DNA of 64,000 bases, from NCBI GenBank assembly GCA_024364735.1, contig JAGFNQ010002310.1, forward strand, positions 399,052-463,051, read 5' to 3'. Below are positions 46,338 to 58,440 of this stretch, piece after piece. The translations under genes and the position numbers were made by a program. The notes beneath the pieces were generated by a model. It was not told the origin of the DNA, searched no databases, and saw only the letters and a list, made by a program, of their open reading frames with translations. Source of the stretch: Boesenbergia rotunda. Taxonomy: Eukaryota; Streptophyta; Magnoliopsida; Zingiberales; Zingiberaceae. The first letter of the stretch is position 1. Each line of letters opens with the position of its first letter.

Positions 46338-48985
46338 ACTGTGCTCGCATTTATCTGACCACTCAAACTTCTGGTTCTTTCTGGTCAGGGCTGTGAGTGG
46401 AGAGGCTATTCTGGAAAAGTCCTCCACAAATTTTCTGTAATATCCTGCCAGGCCTAAGAAGCTTCTGATTTCACTGGCATTTTTGGGTCTACACCAGTTG
46501 CTGACTGCTTCTATCTTGGCTGGATCAACTTGAATGCCTTCTTTGGATACAATGTGACCTAGGAAGGTCACCTGATCTAGCCAAAACTCACACTTTGAGA
46601 ATTTTGCATAGAGCTTCTCCTGCTGAAGGATCTGCAGCACTATCCTCAAGTGTGTAGCATGGTCCTCTGGAGTCTGTGAGTATATGAGAATATCATCAAT
46701 AAATACAATGACGAATTTATCGAGATACTCCCTGAAGATGTGGTTCATCAGCTCCATGAAGACTGCTGGAGCATTGGTTACTCCAAAAGGCATTACTACA
46801 AATTCGTAGTGGCCGTATCTTGTTCTGAAGGCCGTCCTGGGGATGTCACTTTCTTTAACCTTTAGCTGATGATACCCAGAACGCAGGTCTATCTTCGAGA
46901 ACACTGTAACCCCTTTGAGTTGATCAAATAAATCATCTATTCTAGGAAGGGGGTACTTGTTCTTGATGGTTACCTTGTTCAGAGCTCTGTAGTCTATGCA
47001 CAGACGCATAGACCCATCCTTCTTCTTGACGAAAAGTACAGGAGCTCCCCAGGGTGAATGACTCGGGCGGATGAAGCCCTTGTCTAGTTGCTCTTGTAAT
47101 TCTTTCAGCTCTGCAGGAGACATACGATAGGGGGCCTTCGAGACCGGACCGGTACCTGGCACTAGCTCGATCTCGAATTCCACTTCTCTGTTGGGAGGTA
47201 GTCCAGGTAGTTCTTCTGGGAATACTTCTGGATATTCGCAGACTACTCGTACATCCTCCTGCTTGAGTTCTTTCTTTGCTTCTGAGTCCACTACGTGTGC
47301 AAGAAAACCAGCACACCCTTGCTCTAGCATCTGGTGGGCTGCCAAGGCTGAGAGAAATTTCTGAGTCTTCCTCCTTGGGGCTCCTTGAAACTCGAATGGT
47401 GGTTCTCCTTCTGGGCTGAAAACCACCTTCCTTCTACGGCAGTCCACTGAAGCGCTGTACTTACTGAGGAAATCCATGCCCAGTATGATGTCGAAGTCTT
47501 GCATCGCAAGGACTATCAGATCGACATATAGCTCTCGGTCTGAAATCTTGATTGGCACAGCCCGGAGCCGCTGGGTGGATTCCATGATTTCCCCTGAAGG
47601 GAGAGTTGTCAGGAATCTGGACTCCCAACTCTCTGTAGGCACCTGTAACTTACTAGCAAAAGGTACTGATACGAAAGAATGGGTCGCCCCAGTGTCAAAC
47701 AGTGTAGTAGCTAAATGCTGAAAAATAACTATTTGACCTGTTACGACCGTGGAGGCGCTGGCAGCTTCTTCCTTCGTGAGGGAAAAGACTCTGGCATTGG
47801 TTGGAACTGGTGCTGCTTCCAACCCTCCTTGACTGATCTGAGGTCCCTCCAGTATAGTAGGCATGTAATGTAACTGAGGCTTGCCTCCATACTGTACGGA
47901 CTGCTGAGGAAGTACCTTAAACTTGTTTGGGCAGTCTCTGGATCTGTGTCCCTCTTGTCCACATGAGTAGCATCCAGTTACACCCAAAAGGCATGCTCCT
48001 GGATGGGTCCTCCCACACTTAGGACAAGGTGGATACCTAGCTTGCTTGTTCTCTGGGTTTCCTTTTTGGCTGCCAGGCCACTGCTTCCTTTTGTGGTTTT
48101 TGCTCTTCCAGTTCTGGCTATTTGGCTGAGGCTTCTGGCCTCCAGTTGTCTTGTTCTCAGTCAGGACTGGCTTCTGCTGTGCTTGCTGTGCCTTGATGCT
48201 ATTCAGGTAGTGCTCTGAGATTAGAGCACTACTGACCAACTCCTCGCTGGTCTGGGGTCGGTGCGTCCCGCTGTTCACGTTGAGTGCTATTTCAGGGTTC
48301 AGCATGCGGAGCATCAGTCTGACTCGCTCCTTCTCTGTGCTGACTAGCTCTGGGCAGAGGCGAGCTAGTCTGTTGAACTTCGCGACTGCTTCTCCCACTG
48401 GTAGGCTACCTTGTCTGAACTCCATGAAGTCCTCGTAGTGCTTGTTGGTAACCCGCATGTGGAAGAACTCCTCATAGAACTCTTGCTCGAAATCTGCCCA
48501 GCTCATCTGGTTGACTATCCTCTTACTCTTGACTCGCTCCCACCACATACGAGCGTCTCCAGTTAGGCAGAAGGAGGCACATTTGACCTTCTCGACTTCT
48601 GGCCAGTCAAGAAGCTCCATTGTGCTCTCTAAAGTCTTGAACCAAGCCTGGGCATCCCAGGGCTCAGTCGTGCCTGAGAAGCTTTCAGGTTTCAGCCTCT
48701 GCCACTGGACGAGGTATGCTTCTTGTCTTCGGTTCACGGCAGGGGTCTCCTGTGTGACTGGTGGAACTTCAGCCACCACTGGAGTTTCCACTCCTGCTGT
48801 GGGTGGTGTAGGGGCTCTGGGTGCTGATTTGCCATCAGTGTGGCGATGGTCTTCTGTTGCTCTGAAATCTGAGCTTGCATTTGAGCAATGACCGCCATCA
48901 GGTTTGGCTGTTCTGTGCCAGGCTCATTGTTATCTTGAACTGGGGTTCCGTTCCTTGCATTAGGAGCTCGGCCTCTTCTTGCCAT
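46119..48985 (-). CDS. Tekay gag, protease, reverse transcriptase and RNase H
   Basis: An 890-codon frame (48791-46119). The true start is probably MARRGRAPNARNG at 48985, joined by a frame change near 48800-48840. Gag has the core WFKTLESTMELLDWPEVEKV and one CCHC knuckle (CYSCGQEGHRSRDC). Protease shows LFDTGATHSFVS. RT has IDLRSGYHQLKV, VVMPFGVTNAP and the active site IVFIDDILIYSQ. RNase H begins with ILTVPESDKAFDIYSDASKM and runs into the duplicated seam. Apart from the start-side shift, the frame is clean over 2.6 kb, which fits a recent insertion. Confidence 0.92.
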
Positions 48986-49268
48986 CTAATAATGCATAAG
49001 GGAATAAGAAATCACTACTACCTCTCTAGGTATAAACTTGTCTTCTTACTTAGTAACCTAATATCCATTCTAGGGATTAAACATGATTCCGTGATACTAA
49101 GGTATTAAACATGCTTCCTTGTTCTATGCACATGTGAGTAAGTACTTAAGCATTTCTCTATTCTGAAGTTAAGTAAAGGAGCAATAGAAAAACTGAAACT
49201 TAAAGCTTTCTTACTTGAAGACGGCAAGATTGATGCTGATGTGTGTGTGATGCTGGAGAATGGGAACT

Positions 49269-49280
49269 GCTCTGATACCA
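49269..49280 (-). other. Primer-binding site of the Tekay-type element
   Basis: GCTCTGATACCA on the + strand, two bases from the 5' LTR; initiator-tRNA-Met type. Confidence 0.88.
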
Positions 49281-49282
49281 CC

Positions 49283-51690
49283 TGTAGCGACCCGCCTTCT
49301 CTACCTTAGACGGATCGTTACTTTATCTCTACTTCTTGACTCTAATGCATGACTAGGAATGCGGAACTTCTTTTTTTTTTCTTTTAAATCCCTCTAGTGA
49401 TGATATTCTAACTCTAATAGTCATGCCTGATACAATGGCACACTTCTTTCATCTGTAGAACTTCTCGGCTATGGTACCAGTCGACTGCCATCTAACCAGT
49501 CGACTGGTATCGACCGCAGAAAGATTCTGGGTGCGGCACCAGTCGACTGGCCTCTTGGCAGTCGACTGATGCATCAAACAGAAGCTACTGTTCGATAGGG
49601 CAGTCGACTGGTACTGAACCAGTCGATTGGCACGCCTGAAAATCTGAAATTCAGATTCGAAGCCTTGTTTCAAAACTCCACCAAACATATAGTTTTAAGC
49701 CATACAGAGACGCAACACTATTTCTATACTCTATGCTAGTTTCCTAAACATTTTAGCCAATCAAAACAACTTCATAAACTCGAAATTAGAACTTTTGCGG
49801 AAGAAATTAAGTTATGAAAATCTATATGAACTCTAAACTAGAGTTTTGTACCAAACTTAACTCCTATGCATTCATAATACCAAAACACATGTTCTATACC
49901 TTACTAAAGCATTTTGGAATGTAATGCAACTTTTCTAGGCATATTTATAGCAATAAAACATGATTCAAAGGGAAACTCACAATATCTTGTCACATGCATC
50001 AAATAGCTCCATCAAGTATCAATTTTCAAAACTACTCACACTTATACTCATCCAATGCAATCATAAGGATATGTATGCTAAATAAAATAACATGGAATCT
50101 TTACTCATGGTTTTAGGATATGCAAAATATCTAAAACGCAAATACTTGGATAAATGCTATATGATCTAACTTAAACTAAGACTTTATAATAAATGCACTT
50201 TAAGTCCTTCATTCATCTTGTCCCAAGGACCTCTCCAAGATCAGCCACCACACACACGTTACTCAGCACCGCCTTGTCGCCTTCCTTCAGAATTGCTTGC
50301 CTTTACCTTTACCTGCAGCAAGAGGAAATGTAACTAATAAGCAAAAAGCTTAGTAAGTACTATCTAGCTCACAAAATCTCGAAAATGTGCAAACATGCTT
50401 TTTAAACAATGTGAAATCACATGAGATACTTTTATGCTTAAAAGAAAACTAAACCATATATACTCAAGCATTAATAAGTCTCAACTTACTTGTTCTTGGC
50501 TTAACTTGAACTTTAACAATTCTTTAACTTTAAATCTTCCTTTAACTTTTAGAAAACTTCTTTAAACTTTAGAAAACTTTGCTAAAGCATATACTTGAAA
50601 ATAATAATCACTTGGATCCACTTAAGACGTAAGTACCATCTTATGCGCGTTCCCTAAAAGGTTGGGGTAGCGAGCCACCAATCCTAATAGAGCAGACCTT
50701 GGTCTACCAGGGCCAAGACCTTGGAATTGGACACCTGGATTTCTTTAACGACGCCCTTGGACGCCGGGTACTGGCCTTAGAAAATAAAATAGCTTTTCTT
50801 TCTTATCTTTAAATGCCTTGGCATTTTAACGAGCACCTTGTGTGCCCAAATCCCTAAGTCTTGACTTTTGGGGATTTCTTAAGGCCTTGGCCTTCTCTTT
50901 TCTTATCTTTATCTTCTCTTTTCTTTTCTCATAACTTTTCTTAGACCCTAACCTCATATAGGGTACTTAATTAAATTTATACAAGCATGGATTAAACTAG
51001 AGTTACATGCAAAATCATAAACTCAAAGAAAATTGCACTTTTAACTTTCTAAGGGGAAAAACTTGCGGAAAACCGCCTCTTACTGCAGGTGAGCAGTACT
51101 TACATTGATATCTTGGACTTACAACCAAGAACGGCGTCGGAGGTTCCGGAGAAACTTGGAGTCTCGGAGGTTTCTTCGCGCTCACGCGTTCCTCTCGTCG
51201 CGGGGATTCCGAATATTGGAAGATCTCTCGGAGGAGAGCCTTGGCCGGCCACCTAGGGCTTGGTGTGGTGTCGCCCAAGAGAGGAGAAAGGGGCGGCGTG
51301 CGTGGGTGTTGGGCGAGGAAGGGTTTTGCCGAAACCAAAAAGAAAATAAAAGAATCACTTAAGTTCCTCTATTTATACCAAGGGGTATTTCGGCCCAACT
51401 TATAATCTAACTTAATATTTCTCTATTTTCTTTCAGCACACCCCTGCTGGGGCTCCTGGTTAACCCGACTAACTTAAGTCGTTGATCTCCTGGGAGGTCT
51501 TGGGTTCAAAACTCATCCAGGCAACTTTTTGTCGAAAATTCTATTTCTTTTAATAAAAATACTAAACGAACTCGGAAAATTCCCTAAAAATATTCTAAAA
51601 ATTCCTAAAAATATCTAGAATATTTCTAAAACAAATCTAACTAATTTCAAGGACTTTAAGGACTTAAAGTGGAAATTTTGGGGCGTTACA
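49283..51690 (-). repeat. 5' LTR of the Tekay-type element
   Basis: 2408 bp, partner of 41432-43844. It repeats the CAGTCGACTG palindromes (49475-49640), the TATA box (51369-51377) and the tRNA-like segment (about 51445-51530). Confidence 0.93.
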
Positions 51691-53193
51691 CAAGCCTTCC
51701 AGGACAACACTAAAATTCATTAAGACACTTAGATAGAGTCAAACGGTGTCGGGTACAGGGGAGTATTTTTATGCCTTCGAAATGTTTTCCGAAAACTTTT
51801 CTTTAAAACATCACTGTCATTTGAAAATATTTTTCGAAAACTGTGCTTTAAATTACTATCACATGTGTTTTCGAACAAGGGGTTATGCTTTAAAAAGTTA
51901 TTCTCATTCCAAGTTGAATTTTCTAAACACCTTATCCTCTTAAAAATTACCATACTTCAAAGTTGTTCTTTTGATTTTGATAAACCCTAAAGACATAGAG
52001 GAAGTCTACTTAATGATCTACAAGGACTCCGAGGATGTGCCAAATTTAGGAGGAGTCTAAACCAAAAAGAAATTATTTCTAACAAGTATTTTCTATAACA
52101 TTTTTTTTAATTATTAGATAATTGTTTTAGTCTAAACCAAACCCTAAGGACTCAGAGGAAGAGTACTTGTGGTCAACAAACTTTCTAGGACCGGGTCAAG
52201 TTTAGGGGGAGGTAAAATTAAGAGAATTATTGAATATTTCAAGGTGATATATTTTCATGCACGGTATTTTCAAATCCTTCTGAAAACATAAGTAATTTTA
52301 AATTATTCTTTTAAATATACATATTTTTCAAAAAATTTTCAATTTGAAATAATATTTTTCTTGAGTTTGGAAAATTTTCCAGGATACTTAAGGAAATGTC
52401 CTTGTAGTTAACAAGGTTCCTAAGATTGTGTCAGACTGGAAAAGAAACCAAGTCAAGTAAAGTATTATGTTTTCAAAATGAGATTTCCTTAATATAAAAT
52501 GCATAATATCTTAGATATTTCAAAAATTGCATAAGTATTTTCAAAAGTATTTATATTGCATACTTGCAATTTTTTTTAAGCTCAAAATATGTTTCAAAAA
52601 GTACTTACATTTTAAAATGTTCAAATTACTTGGTCAAAATATAATGCTTTCGAAAGTACTAATATTTTCAAGGTACTAATGCTCACAAAATACAATTTTT
52701 TTCAAGAGTACAAATATCTTTTAAGTATTAACATGTTTCAAAGAACAATGTTATCCAATCTTTTCAAAAGTGGAAAAGTGCCGAGTTTTTTTTTTATTTT
52801 TTAAAGTATTTTTCTAAAAATTGCATAAAACGCTTATGCTTATGTTTCATGTCCACAAAATTCTTTCTGAGTAAAGATATACTTTCAAAAATTATACTAA
52901 GCTCTTTCAAAAGTTTTTTAATTGTTGTTGCAAGCATTTTTTGGTGATTTTTGATGTATTACAAAGGGGGAGAGGTGCGCTTAAGTTAGAAAATTTTTGC
53001 TCTCTTACCGAAAGATCAAAAAGGAAAATCAAAATGTTTTTCAAAAGGGGGAAAAGTAAGCCTATGTTAGAAGTTTTTTATTTTTTCTCCCAAAAGATCA
53101 AAATGTATTTTTAAAACTTAGAACTGTTTTCAAGGTTTGGCCCTTTCAACCAATCTAACTTAAGATATTGTCAAACATCAAAAAGGCGGAGAT
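51691..53193 (+). other. 3' interior of a third SIRE-type element (plus strand)
   Basis: AT-rich, with many TTTTCAAAA and AAAAGGGGGA words, ending in a polypurine tract AAAAAGGCGGAGAT (53180-53193) that adjoins the LTR at 53194. Its orientation is opposite to the SIRE-type piece at 39891-41431 on the other side of the chromovirus, and the sequences do not match. No coding region remains. Confidence 0.65.
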
Positions 53194-54778
53194 TGTTGGT
53201 GCAAGTTGCATCAGTGATGTCCTCCTCTAAGTGTTTCAATGTTTGACAATATACTTAAGTCAGTGATACATTGAGCAAGAGAAGGGTAAGTCAAGAAATG
53301 CTTACTAAGTGTGCAGGAAAGTCCTAAGTACACTAGGCAAGAAGTCCTGGTAAAGGGCTGAGCAAGAAGTCCTGGTCGAGGACTGGGCATCGAAGACCTG
53401 ACCGGAAGTTGGCCAAGAAGTCCTGGTCGCGGACTAGGCACGAAGACCTGGTTCGAGGAATTGGGCACGAAGACCTGACCAAGGGTTGGGCACCGAAGTC
53501 CTGGACTTGGGGTTTGGGCACGAAGTCTTGGTCCGAGGGATTGAGCAACATAGCTGAGTGATGACTAAGGACAGAAGTAGAGACGGGTCGAGGTTCGGAC
53601 GTCTCGAGATCCGAGAGTATCGGAGGCTAAGCTAAAGTCCACCCGAATGGACTGGGTGGCAACCGTCTCCTGAAAGGAATAGGTGAAAGGTGCGTTCCCG
53701 GGGGTGGGAACTTGTGTTGGTTCGACCTAGGGTTTCGTGGAAATCCGAAGTCACAACCAAGTCTTTAAGATTAAGATTGTGTGTATATTTGCTTTGTATT
53801 TATATATCTTGCAGGTACCTAGAATGGAAGACAAAGCAGGCGAACAACACACAACACGGCTGGAAGGCCTTCATTTAGGCGCCCCCATTGAAGGAGGCGC
53901 CTCAATCAAAGGAGGCAAAGTCAGGCCTTCATTCAGGCACCCCTATTGAAGGAGGTGCCTCAATAAAAGGAGGCAAAGCCAGGCCTTCATTCAGGCACCC
54001 CATTGAAGGAGGCGCCTCAATCAAAGGAGGTAAATTAGGTCTTCATTCAGGCGCCCCCATCGATACAGGCGCCCTGGTTCAAAGCTGTATTTGCTGCTGT
54101 GAGTTCGAAGCAGAGATAAGCTTTGACTGGGTTCATTGAGGCGCCTGGGAGGTCCAGGGCGCCCTGGTTAGAGGCCTTATGTGCTGCGGCGAGTTCAGCG
54201 CGGAGATAAAGTTTGACCAAGCCCATTGAGGCGCCCCGGTGATCACAGGCACCCTAATGAAGCCTATAAAAGGGGCTTCGACCCCTTAGCTCAGAACATA
54301 ACTTCCAAGATCCATTCTGAGCTTTCTGACTGACGACAAAGCACTAAAGACGAGGCTCTACGACCGGGAGGCTCCAGGAGGAAGTGCGCTACACTTCGGT
54401 GGTCCTGATCGGCCGAGTCTTCCACCATTTTGTTTTGGTTTGCTTTTATTATTCTGCACTGAATTTCCTATATTTTTTATTGTAATTATTGAACTGTAAG
54501 ACGGGCTTCTCCGCCTCCGGAAAGTCCGGAAAGGAGACCATTAGTGGACGGGCGTTCCCGTGCGTAGGCCTTGGATGTACTGACCCTGGGGGTTGGGAAC
54601 CAAGTAAATCCCGTGTGCCATCTGTCGTCTGTTTTGTGTCATTCTTTACTTTACTGTTTAAAATTCTGCTGCTACTAATGCTCTGTTTAAGTACGAACTG
54701 AAAAGCTTACGATTTACTGCGAAGATTTTTAAAGGTCGATATTCACCCCCCCCCTCTATAGACGGTACTGGTCCTACA
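53194..54778 (+). repeat. 3' LTR of the third SIRE-type element
   Basis: 1585 bp, begins TGTTGGTGCAAG, ends GGTCCTACA after the C-run TTCACCCCCCCCCCTC. It holds two arrays: 53330-53530, built on AGTCCTGGTCGAGGACT-like units (five-base complementary arms), and 53876-54250, built on AGGCGCC words. It is inserted in the Copia element that continues from 54779; CTATT follows it, but the matching left TSD is not available. Confidence 0.8.
53876..54250. repeat. AGGCGCC palindrome array
   Basis: Repeats of about 52-55 bp with GGAGGCGCCTCAATCAAAGG and TTCATTCAGGCGCCCC. GGCGCC is self-complementary and the flanks of many copies are too. Frames here are repeat by-products. Confidence 0.85.
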
Positions 54779-55843
54779 CTATTTGCTACTATTCGCATCA
54801 TGCGAGACTTTGGTTCTAATTGCTCAAATTGTTTATCTATGTTCCTAAACAAATGATCTTTCTCTTCCACTTTTCATAACAAAAAGTAATAGAATATCCA
54901 TTATTTAAGAAACTGAACCAGAGTTCTTTCTAAAATTAGGTACATAAAAGCAATCTTCTTAAAACTAAAAACATTATTTTCCTATCTAAGGACAAATAAA
55001 TAACTCCCACTACAATAGTCGCCACCTCCGTAGCATATCCCATGTAGACGGTAATTTCTTCCTCAGCTAGTCGTTGGGTTTCCTGGAACCCCTGCAAAGA
55101 ATTGCAGACATGTTTAGTGGCATCCGTATCTACCCACCAGGTGCCGGTAGATAACACCACTAAACATGTTACAATGACAAAAGAAAAGATACACCTTTTT
55201 CTTGACGATGGGGGCAGTTCGCCTTTCAATTTCCAGCCTGTTGTCTCGTGAAGCACTTGTCTTTTGGCTTTTTCACACCAGCCTGAGGTTCCTGCGATTC
55301 TGCTGCCTTCTTGGACTCACCTTGTTTCTTCTTCTTCCTTCCTTTTGGCACAGAAGTAGAAACCTTCTGAGTGACCAAGGCCTACGAACCCTGACAAAAG
55401 AACCCCACTACCGCCTGGAGTTCTCCCAGGAGTTCCCCCAACATATTCTCATGCTTATTCATGTTATAGTTGAGCCGGAACTGCTCAAAACTCCTAGGCA
55501 GAGATTGGAGTATTATATCGACCTGGGTTTCCCCGTCGATTTGTCCTCCAAGATCCTCAATCTTATTGTGGTGGGCCATCATTTTCAGGACATACTTCGA
55601 AGAGCACATATTTGTTCTCTTAATGTCTAGGTTTCTTTTCCAGTGTATGTAATTGGGTCCAGTAAGTTTATTTTCCTTAAGTATGGTCGCTAGTGGGTTA
55701 AAGGCTATTTTGAAAATCCTAAGAATCACAACACCCACTACTTTAGAAATCGAAAATAAATTGATTCCTCAAAACAATAAATTTTCGAAATCAACCAACA
55801 TCTCAAACACCGAGAATTTGCATGCCACGTTAGTGTGGACGTA
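54779..55843 (-). pseudogene. Copia gag-protease remnant of the right-hand element
   Basis: From right to left, a gag piece (ENKLTGPNYIHWKRNLDI, then HHNKIEDLGGQIDGETQVDI, then LNYNMNKHENMLGELL) at 55738-55382. Then a protease-region piece at about 55256-54936, with TWWVDTDATKHVCNSLQGF, where the expected D-T-G reads DTD. A part of gag is missing between the first two motifs, stops are common and the catalytic glycine is lost. It is part of the minus-strand element whose 5' LTR is 60153-63266, separated from it by the solo LTR at 55849. Confidence 0.8.
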
Positions 55844-57059
55844 TACAATGTAACACCCCAAATTTTCCTCTAGAACGATGTAATAATTGAACATGTGGCC
55901 AAGAATAAAATTATGAATTTAAAGGGAGAAATTGCGAATAAAGAAAATATTAGGCACCTTCTTGATATATGGTGACTGTGTGTGAATATTTATATGCTAC
56001 ATTAATATTTTGCTCGACATCATGCACATGAATGAATGAATAATGATATGAATATGCATGTGTATGAACTAAATGAGTAGCATTCTCTTGTTGGGCTTTG
56101 GTTACATGGGCTTGAAGAATATAAAAAGGAAAAGAAAGCAAAAAGAAAAGGAAGTGCTAAGGATTGAACCTTGGACCTCAAAAGAAAGCAAAGTCTTAAG
56201 AATATTCATGTAACCAATTCACCTAGCAAGGGAGTGCTATTAGAAGAGGATGGGAAATTGTAGATAAGTGGGAAAGAAGATGAAGAGACACAAGAAAATT
56301 GAAGAGACACCATTAGAGAGGTGTTTGCCTCTTTACTGACCATAAAAGGCCATGAAGAGGAGGAAATGCCTAAGGCATTTCGACCAAGAAACCCCCCTTA
56401 TCTCTCCACCAAACTCTTCCCCTTCCTCCTCTTCCTCACCAAAATCCTTGTGGCCCTTGCTACCATTTTCAAGTCATTCACCTCCTAGAGAAAACCGGAT
56501 CAAAAGAAGAGAAGAACAAGAGGAGTGCTAGAGTTTAAGAGGTCTTTTCTTCTCCAAAATTTGGAGATCTTTTGGGAACATAAGCACAAGTGGTAAGACT
56601 CCCTCATCTGCAACATAATGGCTTTTTATGTGTTTTTATGATTTTTATGTTTGCTTGTGATGTTGGGTGAAAGAGAATGGAAGAAAATCTTGAGGGAAGT
56701 TTCGGCCATAAAGGGGTACCCCCCTTTTCTATGTCCAAAAACTTAAAGGAAGAGTTCATGAAATTGTTACTACCTTTTTGTAATGAATATATGATGGATG
56801 CATGGTGTTTGAATGCCCTCCCTGATGTAAAGGACTTGGAAGAATTCGGCCAAGTCATGAAATGGGTAAATGTTGATGCATGAAGTAGGCTATTGTTATA
56901 ATGATTGTTTCCTTGCTATATAAATGTTTTAGGCCAAGAAATTTTGTGGAATCTATGCTAAGGGACCCCTGTAACATTCGGCCAAGGTACCTTAAATTAT
57001 GCCTTAAAACAGATTTTTATAGACCTTCATGAAGTTATAGTTAAATCAAGTGATATGCA

Positions 57060-58060
57060 TGTGATTGGGTGTTTTATTTCATAATGGAAATAATTTATAC
57101 CTTAGGGTCAGTACCTTATCTAAGTTGTTTGAGCCTAAACTCATGCTCCATTCTATGTATTGATGTTTAGAAAAATGTTACATGTACCCATATGCATGAT
57201 AATCCAAGTAGAACTCTAGATCATACACCTAAACTAGTGTTTGGTGAAGTACAAACTACTTTTGCACTTGTGAATGGATTCTTATGAAAAATATGCTTTT
57301 ATTCCCATGTTATGTGAATGATTATGCTATGAAATCCCTACTGTGAGTTTCGACAAATTACAAGAATAAGGGTTAAGAATAGGTTCGAGTACAAAGCATG
57401 CCCCAAAACTAGGGTTTAATGAAGCCTAGACTACCTTTATGCTTGTATATGACTTTAATGGTAAAATATATTTTTGTTTACATGTTATATGAACTTTTAT
57501 ACCATGTTATACATACTGTGAATTTCGGCAAATTACAAGGGTAAGGGTTAAGAATAAGTGCAGGTACGATTCATGCACCCAAACTAAGGTTTAGTGAAGA
57601 TTAGTCTACTCTTGTACATGCTAATGATCTCTCATGTAAATTATGTTTTATTTCCATGATTGGATGACTTTCATGCCATGTTATCTAGCTGTGAATTTCG
57701 AACAAATACTGGGATAAGGGTTAAAAATAAGCTCAAGCACAAAACATGCACCTAAACTAGTGTTCAAGGAAGCCTAGACTACCCTTGTGCTTGTATATGA
57801 TTCCATGTGTAACGTATGTTTTTATTTCCATGATTATATGACTTTTATACTATGTTATTCATGCTGTGAATTTTGGCCAATTACTAGAATAAAAGCTAAG
57901 AATAAGTTCAAGTACAATTCATGCACCTAAACTAGTGTTTAGTGAAGTCTAGACTACCAGTGTACTTGTAAATGACCTCTTATGTAATGTATGCCTTTAT
58001 TCCAATGCTATGTGGGTTTTATGCTATGATATCCTTGCTATGAAGTTTCGGCCAGCATGT
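57060..58060. repeat. About 175-bp tandem repeat, 5 units, within solo LTR
   Basis: The word AAACTAG (or AAACTAA) recurs at 57231, 57406, 57581, 57754 and 57929, a spacing of 173-175 bp. Each unit includes CTACCTTTGCACTTGTA-like and GTGAATTTCGGCAAATTAC-like segments. Units are diverged but in register. Confidence 0.85.
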
Positions 58061-58215
58061 ATTAAGATGAGAAAAGAAAGATTAAACTAACATATTGCCT
58101 TGATTAAGACAAGCATGTTATATGTATGATGTATTGATGAAACTAGTATGATGGTTGCTTCACTTACATGTGTTAAACGAAAGGTCCTTCCATGTCTTGC
58201 TATTTATGCTAATGA

Positions 58216-58440
58216 TTATGCCATGAAAGTATGCCTATGTTTATGAATGATTGAATGCCTATAGTACATGCAATATGAAAGAAAGAAAGAAAAAGAAAGA
58301 ATGCATGTTCTATATATGAAAGTATGCTTATGATTATGAATGATTGAATGTCTATAGTACATGCAATATGAAAGAAAGAAAGAAAAAAAGTAATGCATGT
58401 TCTATATGAAAGAAAGAAAGAAAAGAAAAGAATGCATGTA
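58216..58440. repeat. GAAA-rich repeat with a 95-bp duplication
   Basis: Two copies of ATGAATGATTGAATG...ATGCAATATGAAAG, starting near 58235 and 58340, each followed by GAAAGAAAGAAA runs. Confidence 0.75.

Larger units (their letters stand above)
41432..51690 (-). mobile_element. Tekay/Del-type chromovirus (Ty3/Gypsy), with an assembly seam
   Basis: A minus-strand element with LTRs at 41432-43844 and 49283-51690 (both begin TGTAGCGACCCG and end GTTACA), polypurine tract ATCCCCCATACC after the left LTR, and primer-binding site GCTCTGATACCA at 49269-49280. Gag-pol lies between, and a chromodomain-like tail lies near 43880-44113. The LTRs are very similar, indicating a young family. Two things are odd: the single N at 45850 with 486 bp duplicated on either side, and the lack of a TSD (GGATC on the left, CAAGC on the right). 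The two halves may come from different copies. Confidence 0.92.

Noticed and set aside
56604..56883. Frames of 68 and 84 codons on opposite strands within the solo LTR
   Set aside because: No domain, and they sit in the U3 of an LTR with no start context or splicing evidence.
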